A DNA stretch of 64,000 bases, from assembly GCF_001542625.1 (NCBI RefSeq), contig NZ_CP016279.1, forward strand, positions 3,968,001 through 4,032,000, written 5' to 3'. Made by a program: the position numbers and the translations under genes. Source of the stretch: Streptomyces griseochromogenes (lineage in GTDB: Bacteria; Actinomycetota; Actinomycetes; Streptomycetales; Streptomycetaceae). Positions 1-9,580 of this stretch are shown here, piece after piece; the first letter of the stretch is position 1, and each line of letters opens with the position of its first letter. A model generated the notes under the pieces. The model did no database searches, was not told where the DNA came from, and worked only from the letters and a program-made list of their open reading frames with translations.

Positions 1-17
1 CCCCAGGAGAAATCGGC

Positions 18-503
18 ATGGCCATCACGGACGGCTTTCCCACCCTCACAGCCGACCGCCGGCGGCCACACCCGACACCACCGCCAAGGCCGCCTCGCTT
101 CCGGGCGCTGCGCGTCACCGAAGCGGTGGCCGCCGCCGTTCCGGAGTTACGTCACTTCGCGCGCCGTGCGGCACAGCGGTGGGCCGTTCCGGAGGATGCG
201 AGCGACACCCTGGTACTCGTCGTCAGCGAACTGGTGACCAACGCCGTGCTCCACAGCGGCAGTGCGGACGTCACACAACTGATCGTGTTCGACGGCGTCG
301 CCGTGACCGTCGAGGTCGCCGACTCCGGCCGGTGGCTGGTGCGTGACGCCAACCGCAGGGTGACGGAGGACGCGGGCGCCGAGTTCGGACGCGGACTGGA
401 CCTGGTCAGGGCCTGCAGCAGTTGGTTCACGATCCACCCGTCTGCCGTGGGAACCAAGGCCGTGGCCCGTATTTCCGTCAGGGTGTCCGGAGCCCATCGG
501 TGA
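18..503 (+). CDS. ATP-binding anti-sigma-type kinase (RsbW-like HATPase)
   Basis: A 161-residue protein with the GHKL/HATPase_c_2 fold typical of Streptomyces anti-sigma factors. The N box is VVSELVTNAVLHS (about residues 68-80), the G1-like motif is VEVADSG, and the later glycine-rich motif is EFGRGLDLVRACSS. Such proteins bind ATP and either sequester a sigma factor or phosphorylate an anti-anti-sigma protein in the cytoplasm. The first 35 residues are a proline/arginine-rich unstructured tail. Its TGA overlaps the GTG of the next gene (GTGA), so the two are translationally coupled and it probably acts on one of the following sigma-like proteins; that pairing is inference. Codon 44 (147-149) is TTA, a rare leucine codon in Streptomyces that usually implies dependence on the bldA tRNA. 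The start has a purine-rich upstream stretch (ccaggagaa) at 3-11. Confidence 0.85.
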   Translation: MAITDGFPTLTADRRRPHPTPPPRPPRFRALRVTEAVAAAVPELRHFARRAAQRWAVPEDASDTLVLVVSELVTNAVLHSGSADVTQLIVFDGVAVTVEVADSGRWLVRDANRRVTEDAGAEFGRGLDLVRACSSWFTIHPSAVGTKAVARISVRVSGAHR

Positions 504-2236
504 CCAACGCACCGGACACTGTGCCCACCGACGCCGATCTCACCGAACTGTTGAGCACCCCGGCGTCCGATGCCGCGGTCGAAGAACTGCACCGGCGCCA
601 CCGTCAAGCGGTCTTCTCCTACGCGTACGTCTGCTGCCGCACGGTGCACAGCGCCGAGGACCTCACCTCGGAAGTGTTCGCCCGTGCCCTGCGAGCCGTC
701 CGGTCCGGCAGCGGACCTCAGCACGCCTGGCGCCCTCATCTCCTCACCGTTGTCCGCCGTACCGCCGTCGCCTGGGCGGATTCCGGACGCCGCACCGACC
801 TGTCGCCCGAACTCGTGCGCTGGCTCGCCGACCTGCCCCAGAGCCCGGACACCAGGAGCTGCGATGCGCGCATGCGTCTCCTTGAGGACAGCAGCCTTGT
901 CCTGCGTGCGTTCCGCTCCCTGCCCGAGCGCTGGCAGACCGTCCTGTGGCACACCGGGGTGGAGGGGGACCAGGCCCGGTCGGTCGGTCGCCTGCTCGGC
1001 CTGGACGACGGTGGTGTCTCCTTGCTCGCCTCCCGAGCCAGGGAAGGCCTGCGCGAGGCCTGTCTTGCCGAACTCGCCGACAACCCCCGCACGGACGAAT
1101 GCCACCGCTACAGCCCCATACTCGGAGCTGTCGTGCGTCGCACGGGACGCCGCGGCTCCGACGACTTCGACCGGCACCTGTCGGGGTGCTGGCGCTGCCG
1201 CAGTGCGCTGACCGAGCTCGCCGAACTCGAAGAGGGGCTGCGCTCGGTGCTGTCGGCCGCGGTCCTGCTGTGGGGCAGCGGGGCGTATCTGGCGGCCAGA
1301 ACGACCGAAGCCGGCGTAGGAGCGGCCGGTACGGCGAGGAATTTCGAGATGCCGCGAGGCGGCATCTCCGCGGACCGCGACCGTGACCCGGCATGGCGGG
1401 CATGGGCCACGGGCGCCCCGCTCCGCTCCGCCGCGGTCGCCGGAGCCATGGTCGCCGCCGTCGGGCTCGCCGTCCTCGCCCTGCCGACTCGGTCGCACGG
1501 TCAGGGCGAGGTTCCCCCGTCCGCGCGGGCGGGCGCCATCCGCGCGAGTACGGTTCTCGCTGATCCGCCATCCGCCGCCAGCACGGCCGAGCCCTCCCCG
1601 CGCACGTCGTCGCGCCCGGCCGGACCGTCCCCCGCGGCGCCGTCCCGTACGGCATCGGCCAGACCGCCCGACCACCATCGGACTCACCTCGGATCCGTCA
1701 CATGGACGGGCACTCTCCGCAACGAGGGACTCAGAACTCAGTGTCTCGAGCATGTCGGCGCGACGGTCGTCCACACCAGGTGCAACGGCAGCGAGACCCA
1801 GCTCTGGGAAACCCTGTCCTTCGCTCCGAAACCGGGCTACGGCCTACTGCGCAACGCCGCCTCCGGCGAGTGTGTCGACTACCGTGCGGCAATCCGCAGC
1901 GCGGAATATCAGGACGTATTCGACATCGGAATGCGCCCGTGCCGTGCGGACGGCGACGGGCAGCTTTTCCGCTTCGCCCCGTACTCGGCTCCCGGCACAG
2001 GCGCGACGGACGGCAGCTACGCCCTACGTGCCGCACTCGGCAACGGATACGCGTCCGAAGAACTGCAACTCGGCCTGCCCACGTCGCAGGGAGGGAACGC
2101 CCCTTCCGCGACGTCCGCCCCCGTCGCGCTCACGTACGACTACTTCTACAGCGCTCAACTCCGCTACCTCGCCGAAGGCATGCCGGACAGCCCGGACCAT
2201 CCACCGCTCGTTCCCGCGAACGCGAAGGCTCCATGA
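500..2236 (+). CDS. ECF sigma factor fused to zinc-finger, TM helix and ricin-type lectin domain
   Basis: A 578-residue protein. I chose the GTG at 500 because it overlaps the upstream stop; a longer reading from 422 would run inside gene 1. Residues about 30-75 are sigma-70 region 2 (SAEDLTSEVFARALRAV) and about 135-190 are region 4 (LPERWQTVLWHTG). A ZAS-type anti-sigma zinc motif follows, H226-x3-C230-x2-C233. One hydrophobic helix (about 314-333) comes next, then a Pro/Ser/Ala-rich linker, then from about 397 a ricin-B-like domain (CLEHVG, CNGSETQLW, ECVDY). This order matches ECF groups whose C-terminal extension carries a zinc finger, a membrane helix and an outside carbohydrate-binding domain (ECF52-like, from memory). 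It is probably a membrane-tethered sigma factor that senses an external sugar ligand. It ends in an ATGA overlap with the next gene. Confidence 0.85.
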   Translation: MTNAPDTVPTDADLTELLSTPASDAAVEELHRRHRQAVFSYAYVCCRTVHSAEDLTSEVFARALRAVRSGSGPQHAWRPHLLTVVRRTAVAWADSGRRTDLSPELVRWLADLPQSPDTRSCDARMRLLEDSSLVLRAFRSLPERWQTVLWHTGVEGDQARSVGRLLGLDDGGVSLLASRAREGLREACLAELADNPRTDECHRYSPILGAVVRRTGRRGSDDFDRHLSGCWRCRSALTELAELEEGLRSVLSAAVLLWGSGAYLAARTTEAGVGAAGTARNFEMPRGGISADRDRDPAWRAWATGAPLRSAAVAGAMVAAVGLAVLALPTRSHGQGEVPPSARAGAIRASTVLADPPSAASTAEPSPRTSSRPAGPSPAAPSRTASARPPDHHRTHLGSVTWTGTLRNEGLRTQCLEHVGATVVHTRCNGSETQLWETLSFAPKPGYGLLRNAASGECVDYRAAIRSAEYQDVFDIGMRPCRADGDGQLFRFAPYSAPGTGATDGSYALRAALGNGYASEELQLGLPTSQGGNAPSATSAPVALTYDYFYSAQLRYLAEGMPDSPDHPPLVPANAKAP

Positions 2237-3480
2237 TGCAACTGCTCTTAGGCTTTCGGCCCCAGCAGCAGCCCCTGTCCGACGCGGCGTTGATGCTCGC
2301 GATACGCAAAGGAGAGATCGAGTCCTTTCGACAGCTCTATCGTCGGCACTATGCCGCGGTGCAGGCGTACGCCGCCCAGTGCACGGCAGATCCGCTGCAC
2401 GCGCAGGAAGTGACCTCGCATGTCTTTGCCGGCCTGCTGCAACAGATGCTGGCCGGTGAGTCCCTCATCGAGCGCCGCCACCCCGGTTGCCTGCGTCCCC
2501 ACTTGCTGGGCAACGTCCGTACGACCGCCATCGCGACCTGGCACCGAGAACCCGAAACCCTGGCACCGGACTTCCGGGACTGGGTCGCCGCGGGGTCCCG
2601 GTGGCCCTGGGGCGATGACGGACAACTGGCTCTCGCGTACGAGCGTCTCCCGGTGGGCACCCAGCTCCTTCTGTGGCACTCCCTGGTGGAACGGGACCCG
2701 TCCGCCTTGACGGCCCGCATCACGGGACTGGCCCACGTCGCGGTTCCGGCCGCGTGCGACCAGGCCAGGAGCGTGCTGCGGCAGGCCCGCACGGATCTGT
2801 ATCTGGAGCGACTGGAGCGTCGGGACTGCTGGGATGCCGTCAGGCACCTGTCCTCGTGGCCCGAGGCTCCCTTGGACGCGCAAGCCGCCGCCCATTTCCG
2901 TGTCTGTCCCGCCTGCATGAGTGTCTACAAGGATGTGACCCGGCTCGACACCCAGCTCGAAGCACAGCTGCCGGTACGGCTGTTGGGTTGGTGGACCGGC
3001 GAACCGTACCTGCGGGCGAAGGCCGCCATCCCGGTGCCTCTGGGCGAACCCCCCTTCATGGCAAGGCTCCTGGACCGAGCGCAGAACCATGTCTCTGCCG
3101 AGCGTTCGGCTACTCTCCGAGGCACCGCGGCCGGAGTTCCATGGCGCCACCGAGGAACAAGGTGGATGTCGCTCCTCCGGCGTTGTCTTCGGGGTGATGC
3201 CCTGGCGGGGCACCTGCCGGACTGGCCACGGGCCAAGGCGACCAGGAACTCGGGGCGCCACAGCAGGAAGAGGGACTTGCTCGTGCCGAGCCGCTCAGGA
3301 GCCGCCGCCGCGCTCGGCGGCTTCCTGACCGGCATTGGCGTGGGGATGCTCTTGTTGACCGGATGTGAAAGGCACGACGGGCAGCGACCGCCTTCGGTGC
3401 CCGTACCCGCGCCGCCCCAGGACCAGGACGGCCCGTCGGCGCAGCACGTCTCCGGTGGCGTCGGCGGACTATCCCCGTGA
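2233..3480 (+). CDS. Second sigma-70-like protein with ZAS motif and C-terminal TM helix
   Basis: A 415-residue protein whose ATG overlaps the preceding stop (ATGA). Residues about 15-75 resemble sigma region 2 (LYRRHYAAVQAYAAQCT, HAQEVTSHVFAGLLQQM). The region 4 equivalent (LPVGTQLLLWHSLVE) is recognisable but weak. A zinc-binding H221-x3-C225-x2-C228 motif follows, as in anti-sigma factors. A hydrophobic helix near the C-terminus (GGFLTGIGVGMLLLTGC) would anchor it, leaving a short proline-rich tail outside. It lacks the lectin domain of its neighbour. Codon 6 (2248-2250) is TTA, so translation probably needs the bldA tRNA, as for the first gene of this operon. It could be a true sigma factor or a degenerate partner of the preceding one; the weak region 4 leaves this open. 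The 197 bases to the next, convergent gene show nothing recognisable. Confidence 0.75.
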   Translation: MMQLLLGFRPQQQPLSDAALMLAIRKGEIESFRQLYRRHYAAVQAYAAQCTADPLHAQEVTSHVFAGLLQQMLAGESLIERRHPGCLRPHLLGNVRTTAIATWHREPETLAPDFRDWVAAGSRWPWGDDGQLALAYERLPVGTQLLLWHSLVERDPSALTARITGLAHVAVPAACDQARSVLRQARTDLYLERLERRDCWDAVRHLSSWPEAPLDAQAAAHFRVCPACMSVYKDVTRLDTQLEAQLPVRLLGWWTGEPYLRAKAAIPVPLGEPPFMARLLDRAQNHVSAERSATLRGTAAGVPWRHRGTRWMSLLRRCLRGDALAGHLPDWPRAKATRNSGRHSRKRDLLVPSRSGAAAALGGFLTGIGVGMLLLTGCERHDGQRPPSVPVPAPPQDQDGPSAQHVSGGVGGLSP

Positions 3481-3677
3481 GGTGCTGCATCACAGGGGCC
3501 GCTCCGGCGCGTCCACAGAGCGCAATGGGCACTCCCTGGATCACCTACACGTAAGGAAACCGCCGACGCCCAGCCGATCGGGCATCGTGCACACGGACGG
3601 GGTCCCTCAACGGCAAGGGGGTGAAAGGCGCTTCCTCACGGCCGGACAGCCTGGTCCCTCACCCCCCAAGTCTCCGC

Positions 3678-6524
3678 TCAACCCGACGTATCGCCGTTGT
3701 GGCTCACCGTCGCCAGATCGTGCCGGGAGAGCACGCCCAACTTCTTGCAGGCACGGGCAACATGCTGCTCCACGGTCCGCGGGGACAGGAACAGAGTGAT
3801 GGCGATTTCGCGGTTGCTCAGCCCGGCACCGACGAGCTGTGCGACTTCCTGCTCGCGTGGCGACAGCCGGTCACCGTAACCGCGACGGCCGCGCCTGCGA
3901 CGCTCGGACCCTGGATGGGCCCGCAGTTGCGCTCGTACTCGAGCGACATCCCATGTCGCGCCGAGGGCTTCGAGCTCGTTTGCGGCGGCGGACAGTTCCG
4001 AGATGCCGGCAGCGGTCTCCGGGCTGCTCGCCAGGGCGCACCGCCCGCTGGCCTCCGCGGCGAGGGCTGCTTCGTAAGGGCGGGGAAGCGTCTGGTACCG
4101 AGTGCAAGTGCGCCAGAAGTACTCGGCTGCCCCGGTGAGCTCGCCATCTGCCTCGGCCAGCAATGCCCGACACCACATCAGGGCTGCGTCGGCGGCCGGT
4201 GCCTGCCTGTCGGCGATGCCAGCCGCGAATTCGTCCACCATCGCCCGCGCCGTGCCCAGCTCCTCGGCACGGATGGTTGCTTCCACAGCCCACGGGGCCA
4301 GCTCGGCCGCCCACACCCACACGCTCTTCGCCTGCAACCTGCCCCATGCTTCGGCCGCCTCCCGTGCCGCGGCACCAAGGTCCTGGCGGGCGAGCGCGAG
4401 CCGTATGCGACCACCCGCGGCCGCCGCCACCAGCGGTACGGCGCCTTCGTCCCCGGTCAGGGCCGAGCCTGAGAGCCACCCGGCCACCTGGCTCCAGTCT
4501 CCCTTCGCCACGGCGAGCAGACCGAGCACCAGACCCGCGTGGCCCGCGATGAGCGGCATCTCGCCCGCCTCCGCCAACACCGCGCGGGCCCGGACGGCCA
4601 GGCCCGCCCAGTGGCCGGACATCAAATCCTGAATCAGCGACTTGGCCGATGCCATCTGTTGGAGGTACAAGTCACCGACGAGGGTGCCCAGCTTGGGGGC
4701 CTCGGCCAGCAGTTCGCGCGCTTGCGCGTACTCGCCCAGCCAGATCGCCGCGTCACCGGCGTTGCTCACGCCGCGGGCCGAGTGATGGAGAATCAGCGGA
4801 TCTTCGTCATCCCGGGGAAGTTCCTCCAGAAGCTGCCATCCATCCGGATCACCCATGCTGAGCAGTACGGTCAACCGGTTCGCCGTGACCGCAGCCTGGA
4901 TCACTTCATCCCCGCTGCCGGCCGCTGTTGCCTCGGCCCGTGCCAGCCAGGCGAGATTGTCCGCCAGCGATCCGGCGGGCCAGTAAGGCAACGCAAGCGC
5001 CGCCATGGCCCGCGCCGCCAGCGCTGGACGGGTACTCAACTCTTCGACCGCCTTGATGAGTTCCGCGCGTCCCTCGCTGTCCCGACCGATCTGATTGCCG
5101 AGGAGCAGCCCGAGTTCGAGCCGGATCTCGCCGCGCGCGGCGACGGGCAGCGCCTCGTCGTCGACCAGCCGTCGCAGGACCTCCACTGTCTGGTCGGAGC
5201 GCAGGCCGTTGTACGCGTTGCGAGCGAGCAACAAGGCCAGCCGAGACCGGTTCGACTGCCGGACCTGAGCATGTGCCAGTGTGTCCTCGAGCAGGGTGAT
5301 CGCCAGCTGGTGGTTCCGGGCCTCGACGGCTCGAAGGGCGGCGTTCTCCACGCTCCGCAGCCAGTCCTCGATCTGGCCGGAGGCGAGCTGGTGGCGGGCC
5401 AGCCGGGCCCACGGCTCCGGATGCCGGACTGTCAGGGCCTCGGCCGCGCGACGGTGCATCTCCCCCCGCACCGGGCCGGGCATCAGTTGATACACGGCCG
5501 TGGCCTCCATCGGTAACCGGAACCCGTACTGACCGACACTGACCTCGTGCAGCACCGCGTGGGACAGCGCGGCCGTCAGCGCCACTCGGCCGCTTCCCGT
5601 CGGCAGGGCCGCGACCGAGATCAACTCGTCCTCGCTCGCGGCCTCGTTGAGCACTGCCGCCGCTCGCACCACACGGCGTGGCTCCTCACCGAGCGCTGCC
5701 ATGCGGCCCAGTACCAGCTCGGCGCGCCGAACGGGTACCGGAGCCTCGTCCACGTCCCTGGCCGTCAGCCTGTCCAGGCCGGCCGGCGTGGCCTCTGGCC
5801 CGGGCAACGGACCGGCCTTCTTCAGCTCCGCCAGCAGATCGGCCACCACTTGTGCGATGCCGCCCGAGCGGTTGTGAAGACGGGCGACGAACCGGGCCGA
5901 GCAGCGGTCCTCGCCCAGCGCCTTGGTCGCCATCTGGCGGACCTCGGCTTCACCGAGCGGCCCTAGTCGCAGTTGGACGATGCCCAGCCCGGCCGGGTAA
6001 CCAACCGGAGCGCCAAGCACCAGCCCGGGTGTGGCCAGCTCCTCAGGGCGATAGGTCAGCACGGCGCGCAGCCCGGCCAAAGGGCGGGCGAGGAGCTTGC
6101 GCAGGGGGTATGCGTCCTGCTCGTCCGCCAGGTGAACGTCCTCAACCACCAGCAGCGTCGGGGCACCGGTGTCGAGCGAATCCGCCAGCTCTCTCAGTGC
6201 GGGAGCCCCGAGCGGGTTCGACCGGGGCGGCGCCAACGCCCCGGCCTGTGGGCGTCCGGGAGGACGCTCGAACCGGACACCGCCCGCCGCCGGGGCGGTT
6301 CCGGCCGGCGGGGCGGGCTCTTGGCGGACGACGGCGCCCGAACCAGTGAACGCCACATTGAGGCGAGGCACCCGGCACAGCTCCGGAAGCGTGACAAGCC
6401 ATTCGATGAACCGTGTCTTTCCCGTCCCGGCCTCCCCGCTGACGAGCACCAATATCGACGCACCTGGCTTGGCCGATGTCAGCGGCTCGCGCACCGCTGT
6501 AGCCCATTTCTGTTCACGAGTCAC
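3678..6524 (-). CDS. Large ATP-binding LuxR-family (LAL) transcriptional regulator
   Basis: A 948-residue regulator of the LAL type. A Walker A motif lies near the N-terminus (GEAGTGKT, about residues 30-37), and a Walker B-like stretch TLLVVEDVHLAD begins near residue 123. A long alpha-helical, TPR-like middle follows. The C-terminal LuxR helix-turn-helix occupies about 885-935 (LSPREQEVAQLVGAGLSNRE, then RTVEQHVARACKKLGV). LAL proteins are usually pathway-specific activators of secondary metabolism or carbon use. The GTG start at 6524 is preceded by GAGGGGGA on the minus strand. The gene is convergent with the sigma-factor operon and shares no visible operon. Its target cannot be read from the sequence. 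Confidence 0.9.
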   Translation of the reverse strand: MTREQKWATAVREPLTSAKPGASILVLVSGEAGTGKTRFIEWLVTLPELCRVPRLNVAFTGSGAVVRQEPAPPAGTAPAAGGVRFERPPGRPQAGALAPPRSNPLGAPALRELADSLDTGAPTLLVVEDVHLADEQDAYPLRKLLARPLAGLRAVLTYRPEELATPGLVLGAPVGYPAGLGIVQLRLGPLGEAEVRQMATKALGEDRCSARFVARLHNRSGGIAQVVADLLAELKKAGPLPGPEATPAGLDRLTARDVDEAPVPVRRAELVLGRMAALGEEPRRVVRAAAVLNEAASEDELISVAALPTGSGRVALTAALSHAVLHEVSVGQYGFRLPMEATAVYQLMPGPVRGEMHRRAAEALTVRHPEPWARLARHQLASGQIEDWLRSVENAALRAVEARNHQLAITLLEDTLAHAQVRQSNRSRLALLLARNAYNGLRSDQTVEVLRRLVDDEALPVAARGEIRLELGLLLGNQIGRDSEGRAELIKAVEELSTRPALAARAMAALALPYWPAGSLADNLAWLARAEATAAGSGDEVIQAAVTANRLTVLLSMGDPDGWQLLEELPRDDEDPLILHHSARGVSNAGDAAIWLGEYAQARELLAEAPKLGTLVGDLYLQQMASAKSLIQDLMSGHWAGLAVRARAVLAEAGEMPLIAGHAGLVLGLLAVAKGDWSQVAGWLSGSALTGDEGAVPLVAAAAGGRIRLALARQDLGAAAREAAEAWGRLQAKSVWVWAAELAPWAVEATIRAEELGTARAMVDEFAAGIADRQAPAADAALMWCRALLAEADGELTGAAEYFWRTCTRYQTLPRPYEAALAAEASGRCALASSPETAAGISELSAAANELEALGATWDVARVRAQLRAHPGSERRRRGRRGYGDRLSPREQEVAQLVGAGLSNREIAITLFLSPRTVEQHVARACKKLGVLSRHDLATVSHNGDTSG

Positions 6525-7726
6525 GGTTCCCCCTCAGTCTCATCTTGTTCCACTCATTGGTCGATCGATGCAGAATTCACAACTCTGTAACTCACGGCAT
6601 ATGGCGAGTCTGGTCAGGACCGCCACATCCCCCGACAGGGTGTGACCTGCGTCTGCGCTGTCCTTCGGGAATTCAGTTTTTCCCGTCTTCGGCTGCTCCT
6701 CTCGTCGGTGCCGTGGCGACCTTGCACCGGGGAGGGAGCGGGAGTGATCCGCGGTGTCCCGCCGCTTTACCGATACTTTAATTTCCCTGTTCGGCGGTCT
6801 GAGTCGGACAGCAGCGGCGCCGCCTCGGCGCGGTGCGCAGCAGATACGACCGACGACTCGCCGACACGGGCGTCGCGGCAGACCGCGTTGGTGCTGGACG
6901 GCCGAGCGGCAGGCCAGTGCCTCGCCCGCCTTCCGCCGCGGCCCGCCGGTTCCTGAACTCCCGCTGGGTGACTGGCTCGCCGAGTCCAGCGAGTGTGAGG
7001 CCAAGGAGATCCCCGCCTTTGCCAACGTCCTCAGCAAGGACCTCGGTGCCGTCATCGCCGGCGTCACGAACAATCAGGAGACGCTGGAACACGGACACCT
7101 GATCAATCGAGAGCGCCGAGCGGCACTGCTGTGGCCTTCGGTCCGGCAGATGGTGTCCCTCCGGTCGTGTCGTCACCGGCCGAGCCGGTTCGGCTTCGGT
7201 GGGGGAGGAATCCGGTGGCCGTCCGCGGTGGACGACGTCGGCCCGCAATACATCGCGTATCCGTACTTCGGCGACTCCTGCTTGTGGCAGCGGTATGGCA
7301 GCGGTCACCGTCGTGACCATGCCGCGCAGGCCCCACCAGCGGGTCAGCGGCGTCGCATGCGAGCTGTGTTCCCCGTAAGGAGATTCTGTGCCCCTGCCCG
7401 CGAATCCGTTACCCCGAGTGCGCAGGATCGTGCTGGTCCCGGTCGGCGCCGGTGCGGCCTTCGCGCCGTTGCCCTCCCAGGCCGATCGGGCGGTTGGGAA
7501 CGGCCGGCCTGACGGTTCGTGGCTCATGGTCCACACCGAGAGTTCATGGGTGATGCGGCGTCATGTCACGTGGCGGGCACGGGACGTAGACGGGCGGGGA
7601 AGAACTACGAAATGCCGAGCTGCCGTGTCTTGTTCGGTTGGAAAGATGTGCAGGCAATCGAAAATTGCCATGGTGTGGGGCCATGCTTGATGTCGTACCG
7701 AAGAGAAAGCGCTGAGGGGAAGACCT
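6525..7726. other. 1.2-kb stretch without an intact gene
   Basis: Apart from the ISL3-like remnant at 6952-7160, none of the reading frames here resembles a protein family I know. The last 15 bases hold a ribosome-binding site (GAGGGG, 7714-7719) for the roadblock fusion gene. The region is probably decayed mobile DNA. Confidence 0.5.
6952..7160 (+). pseudogene. Remnant of an ISL3-family transposase C-terminus
   Basis: The frame beginning PELPLGDWLAESSECEAKEI and continuing FANVLSKDLGAVIAGVT matches the pattern of ISL3 transposase C-termini (W-L-A, then E-L-x-S-F-A-x-G-L-x-D-x-x-A-V-x-A-G-L-T). The usual following motif EG-x-INR-x-K appears in worn form (EHGHLINRE). No start, no N-terminal part and no terminal repeats remain. 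The assignment rests on pattern memory of the family. Confidence 0.45.
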
Positions 7727-9472
7727 GTGGCGTCTCCTTCCCTTGACACCCTTGACAACGCGATGGCCATCCCCGGCGCACTGGCGGCCTCATTGGTCGA
7801 GGTGGGTACCGGCGAAACGTTGGGCATGGAGAGGTCCGCAGTCCCATACGGGGTTTCGTGGACAGAACTGGGGTCTGCCGTTCTGCGAGCGAGCATGGAG
7901 CAGACCCGTCTCCCCGGCAACGAGGATGAATTGGACGAGATCATCATCTGTGGCCGTCTGAGGTTCCACATCCTGAAGATCTTCCCGTGTCAACAGCCGG
8001 ATGGTCGGCAGACAGCAATCCACGTCACGTTCGATCGATCCCGGGTCAATTTTGCGATGGCGCGGCTCGAACTCAAGAACATGGCGGAGTCGGCGTGTCG
8101 CGATGTAATACCGAAATGCAGCCCGAGCATTCCTGTGCTGCCCCGACGTAACCCAGCCCTGCCCCGCCTCAAGGCCCTGGGCCGGTCCGGCTCACGGGCA
8201 CCCCTGGGCACCGTCCTGCCCGCGGTCACCTGCTCCGCCCAGTCCACCTTTCTCACCGGTGTACCGCCCTCCGAACACGGCGTCGTGGGCAACGGTTGGT
8301 ACTTCCGTGAACTCGGCGAGGTCCTTCTGTGGCGCCAGCACAACGGCCTCGTCGCCGGCGACAAACTGTGGGACGCCGCCCGTCGCGCCCATCCCGGCTA
8401 CACCGTCGCCAATATCTGCTGGTGGTACGCCATGGGCGCCGACACCGACATCACCGTCACCCCCCGTCCCGTGTACTACGCCGACGGCCGCAAAGAGCCC
8501 GACTGCTACACCCGTCCTCCGGCCTTGCACGACGAACTCACGGAGAAATTCGGTACATTCCCCCTCTTCCGCTTCTGGGGCCCAGGAGCGGACATCGTCT
8601 CCAGCCGGTGGATCGTGGAAGCCACCCGCCACATCCTCACCACTCGCGCCCCCGACCTGGCCCTGTGCTACATCCCTCACCTCGACTACGACCTGCAGCG
8701 CTACGGCCCCCACGACCCCCGCGCCCACCAGGCCGCCGCCGAGTTGGACGCCACCCTCGCACCGCTTCTCGACGACGCCGCGGCCGAGGGCCGTACCGTC
8801 GTCGTGCTCTCCGAATACGGCGTCACCCGCGCCGACCGGCCCGTCGACATCAACCGCGTCCTGCGCCGCGCGGGCCTCGTGGAGGTGCACACCCAGGACG
8901 GCATGGAGTATCTCGACACGACGGCGTCCCGCGCGTTCGCCGTCGCCGACCACCAGATCGCCCACGTCTACGTGCGTCGCTCCGATGACCTCGACGCCAC
9001 CCGCCACGCCCTTGTCGGACTGCCCGGAATCGACCAACTCCTGGACGACGAGGGCAAGAAGAGCAATGGCCTCGACCACCCGCGCTCGGGGGAGTTCGTA
9101 GCCGTCGCCGAGCCGGACGCCTGGTTCACGTACTACTACTGGCTGGACGACGCCCGCGCGCCCGACTTCGCGCGGCTCGTCGAGATCCACCGCAAGCCCG
9201 GCTACGACCCCGCCGAACTCTTCATGGACCCACAGAACCCCTACGTGAAGGTCAAGGCGGCCACGGCACTGGCCCGCAAGAAGCTCGGCATGCGCTACCG
9301 GATGGCGGTCGTACCCCTCGACCCGTCACCTGTTCGCGGCAGCCATGGCCGCCTTCCCGACCACCCCGACGACGGCCCCCTCATCCTCTGCTCCAGTCCG
9401 CACGCGGTCACCGGGCCGGTCCGGGCCACCGAGGTGAAGGCCTTGCTGATCGGTCTCGCGGGTGTCGGCTGA
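7727..9472 (+). CDS. Roadblock/LC7 domain fused to truncated alkaline-phosphatase-superfamily phosphodiesterase
   Basis: A 581-residue protein with GTG start and good ribosome-binding site. Residues 1 to about 125 are a Streptomyces roadblock/LC7 protein (SLVEVGTGETLG, ELDEIIICGRLRFHILKIF, DRSRVNFAMARLELK), the type that normally stands alone as a partner of small GTPases in conservons. From about residue 145 the sequence is a nucleotide pyrophosphatase/phosphodiesterase of the AP superfamily: nucleophile Thr168 in LPAVTCSAQSTFLTG, metal-site segments HLDYDLQRYGPHD, LSEYGVTR and FAVADHQIAHVYV. Standalone homologues start with a short beta strand carrying a metal-binding Asp (pattern LLVLDVVGL); that segment is absent, replaced by the roadblock part. 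The fusion may therefore be catalytically impaired, or may have arisen by deletion between two genes. The enzyme part is otherwise well preserved to its end. Confidence 0.8.
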   Translation: MASPSLDTLDNAMAIPGALAASLVEVGTGETLGMERSAVPYGVSWTELGSAVLRASMEQTRLPGNEDELDEIIICGRLRFHILKIFPCQQPDGRQTAIHVTFDRSRVNFAMARLELKNMAESACRDVIPKCSPSIPVLPRRNPALPRLKALGRSGSRAPLGTVLPAVTCSAQSTFLTGVPPSEHGVVGNGWYFRELGEVLLWRQHNGLVAGDKLWDAARRAHPGYTVANICWWYAMGADTDITVTPRPVYYADGRKEPDCYTRPPALHDELTEKFGTFPLFRFWGPGADIVSSRWIVEATRHILTTRAPDLALCYIPHLDYDLQRYGPHDPRAHQAAAELDATLAPLLDDAAAEGRTVVVLSEYGVTRADRPVDINRVLRRAGLVEVHTQDGMEYLDTTASRAFAVADHQIAHVYVRRSDDLDATRHALVGLPGIDQLLDDEGKKSNGLDHPRSGEFVAVAEPDAWFTYYYWLDDARAPDFARLVEIHRKPGYDPAELFMDPQNPYVKVKAATALARKKLGMRYRMAVVPLDPSPVRGSHGRLPDHPDDGPLILCSSPHAVTGPVRATEVKALLIGLAGVG

Positions 9473-9580
9473 GACCACGCTGTGTCGTCGGTTGCGCGAT
9501 CACCTCGGAGCTTGCCCGCTGGAGCCGAGAGTGAGTCGCGGCGGCCGAAGTGTCTCGGTGGCGGTCTCCTCGGTGCGTGC

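Noticed and set aside
152..1774. Minus-strand open frame of 540 codons
   Set aside because: It lies opposite the kinase and sigma-factor genes and has no domain features; it is a GC-rich shadow.
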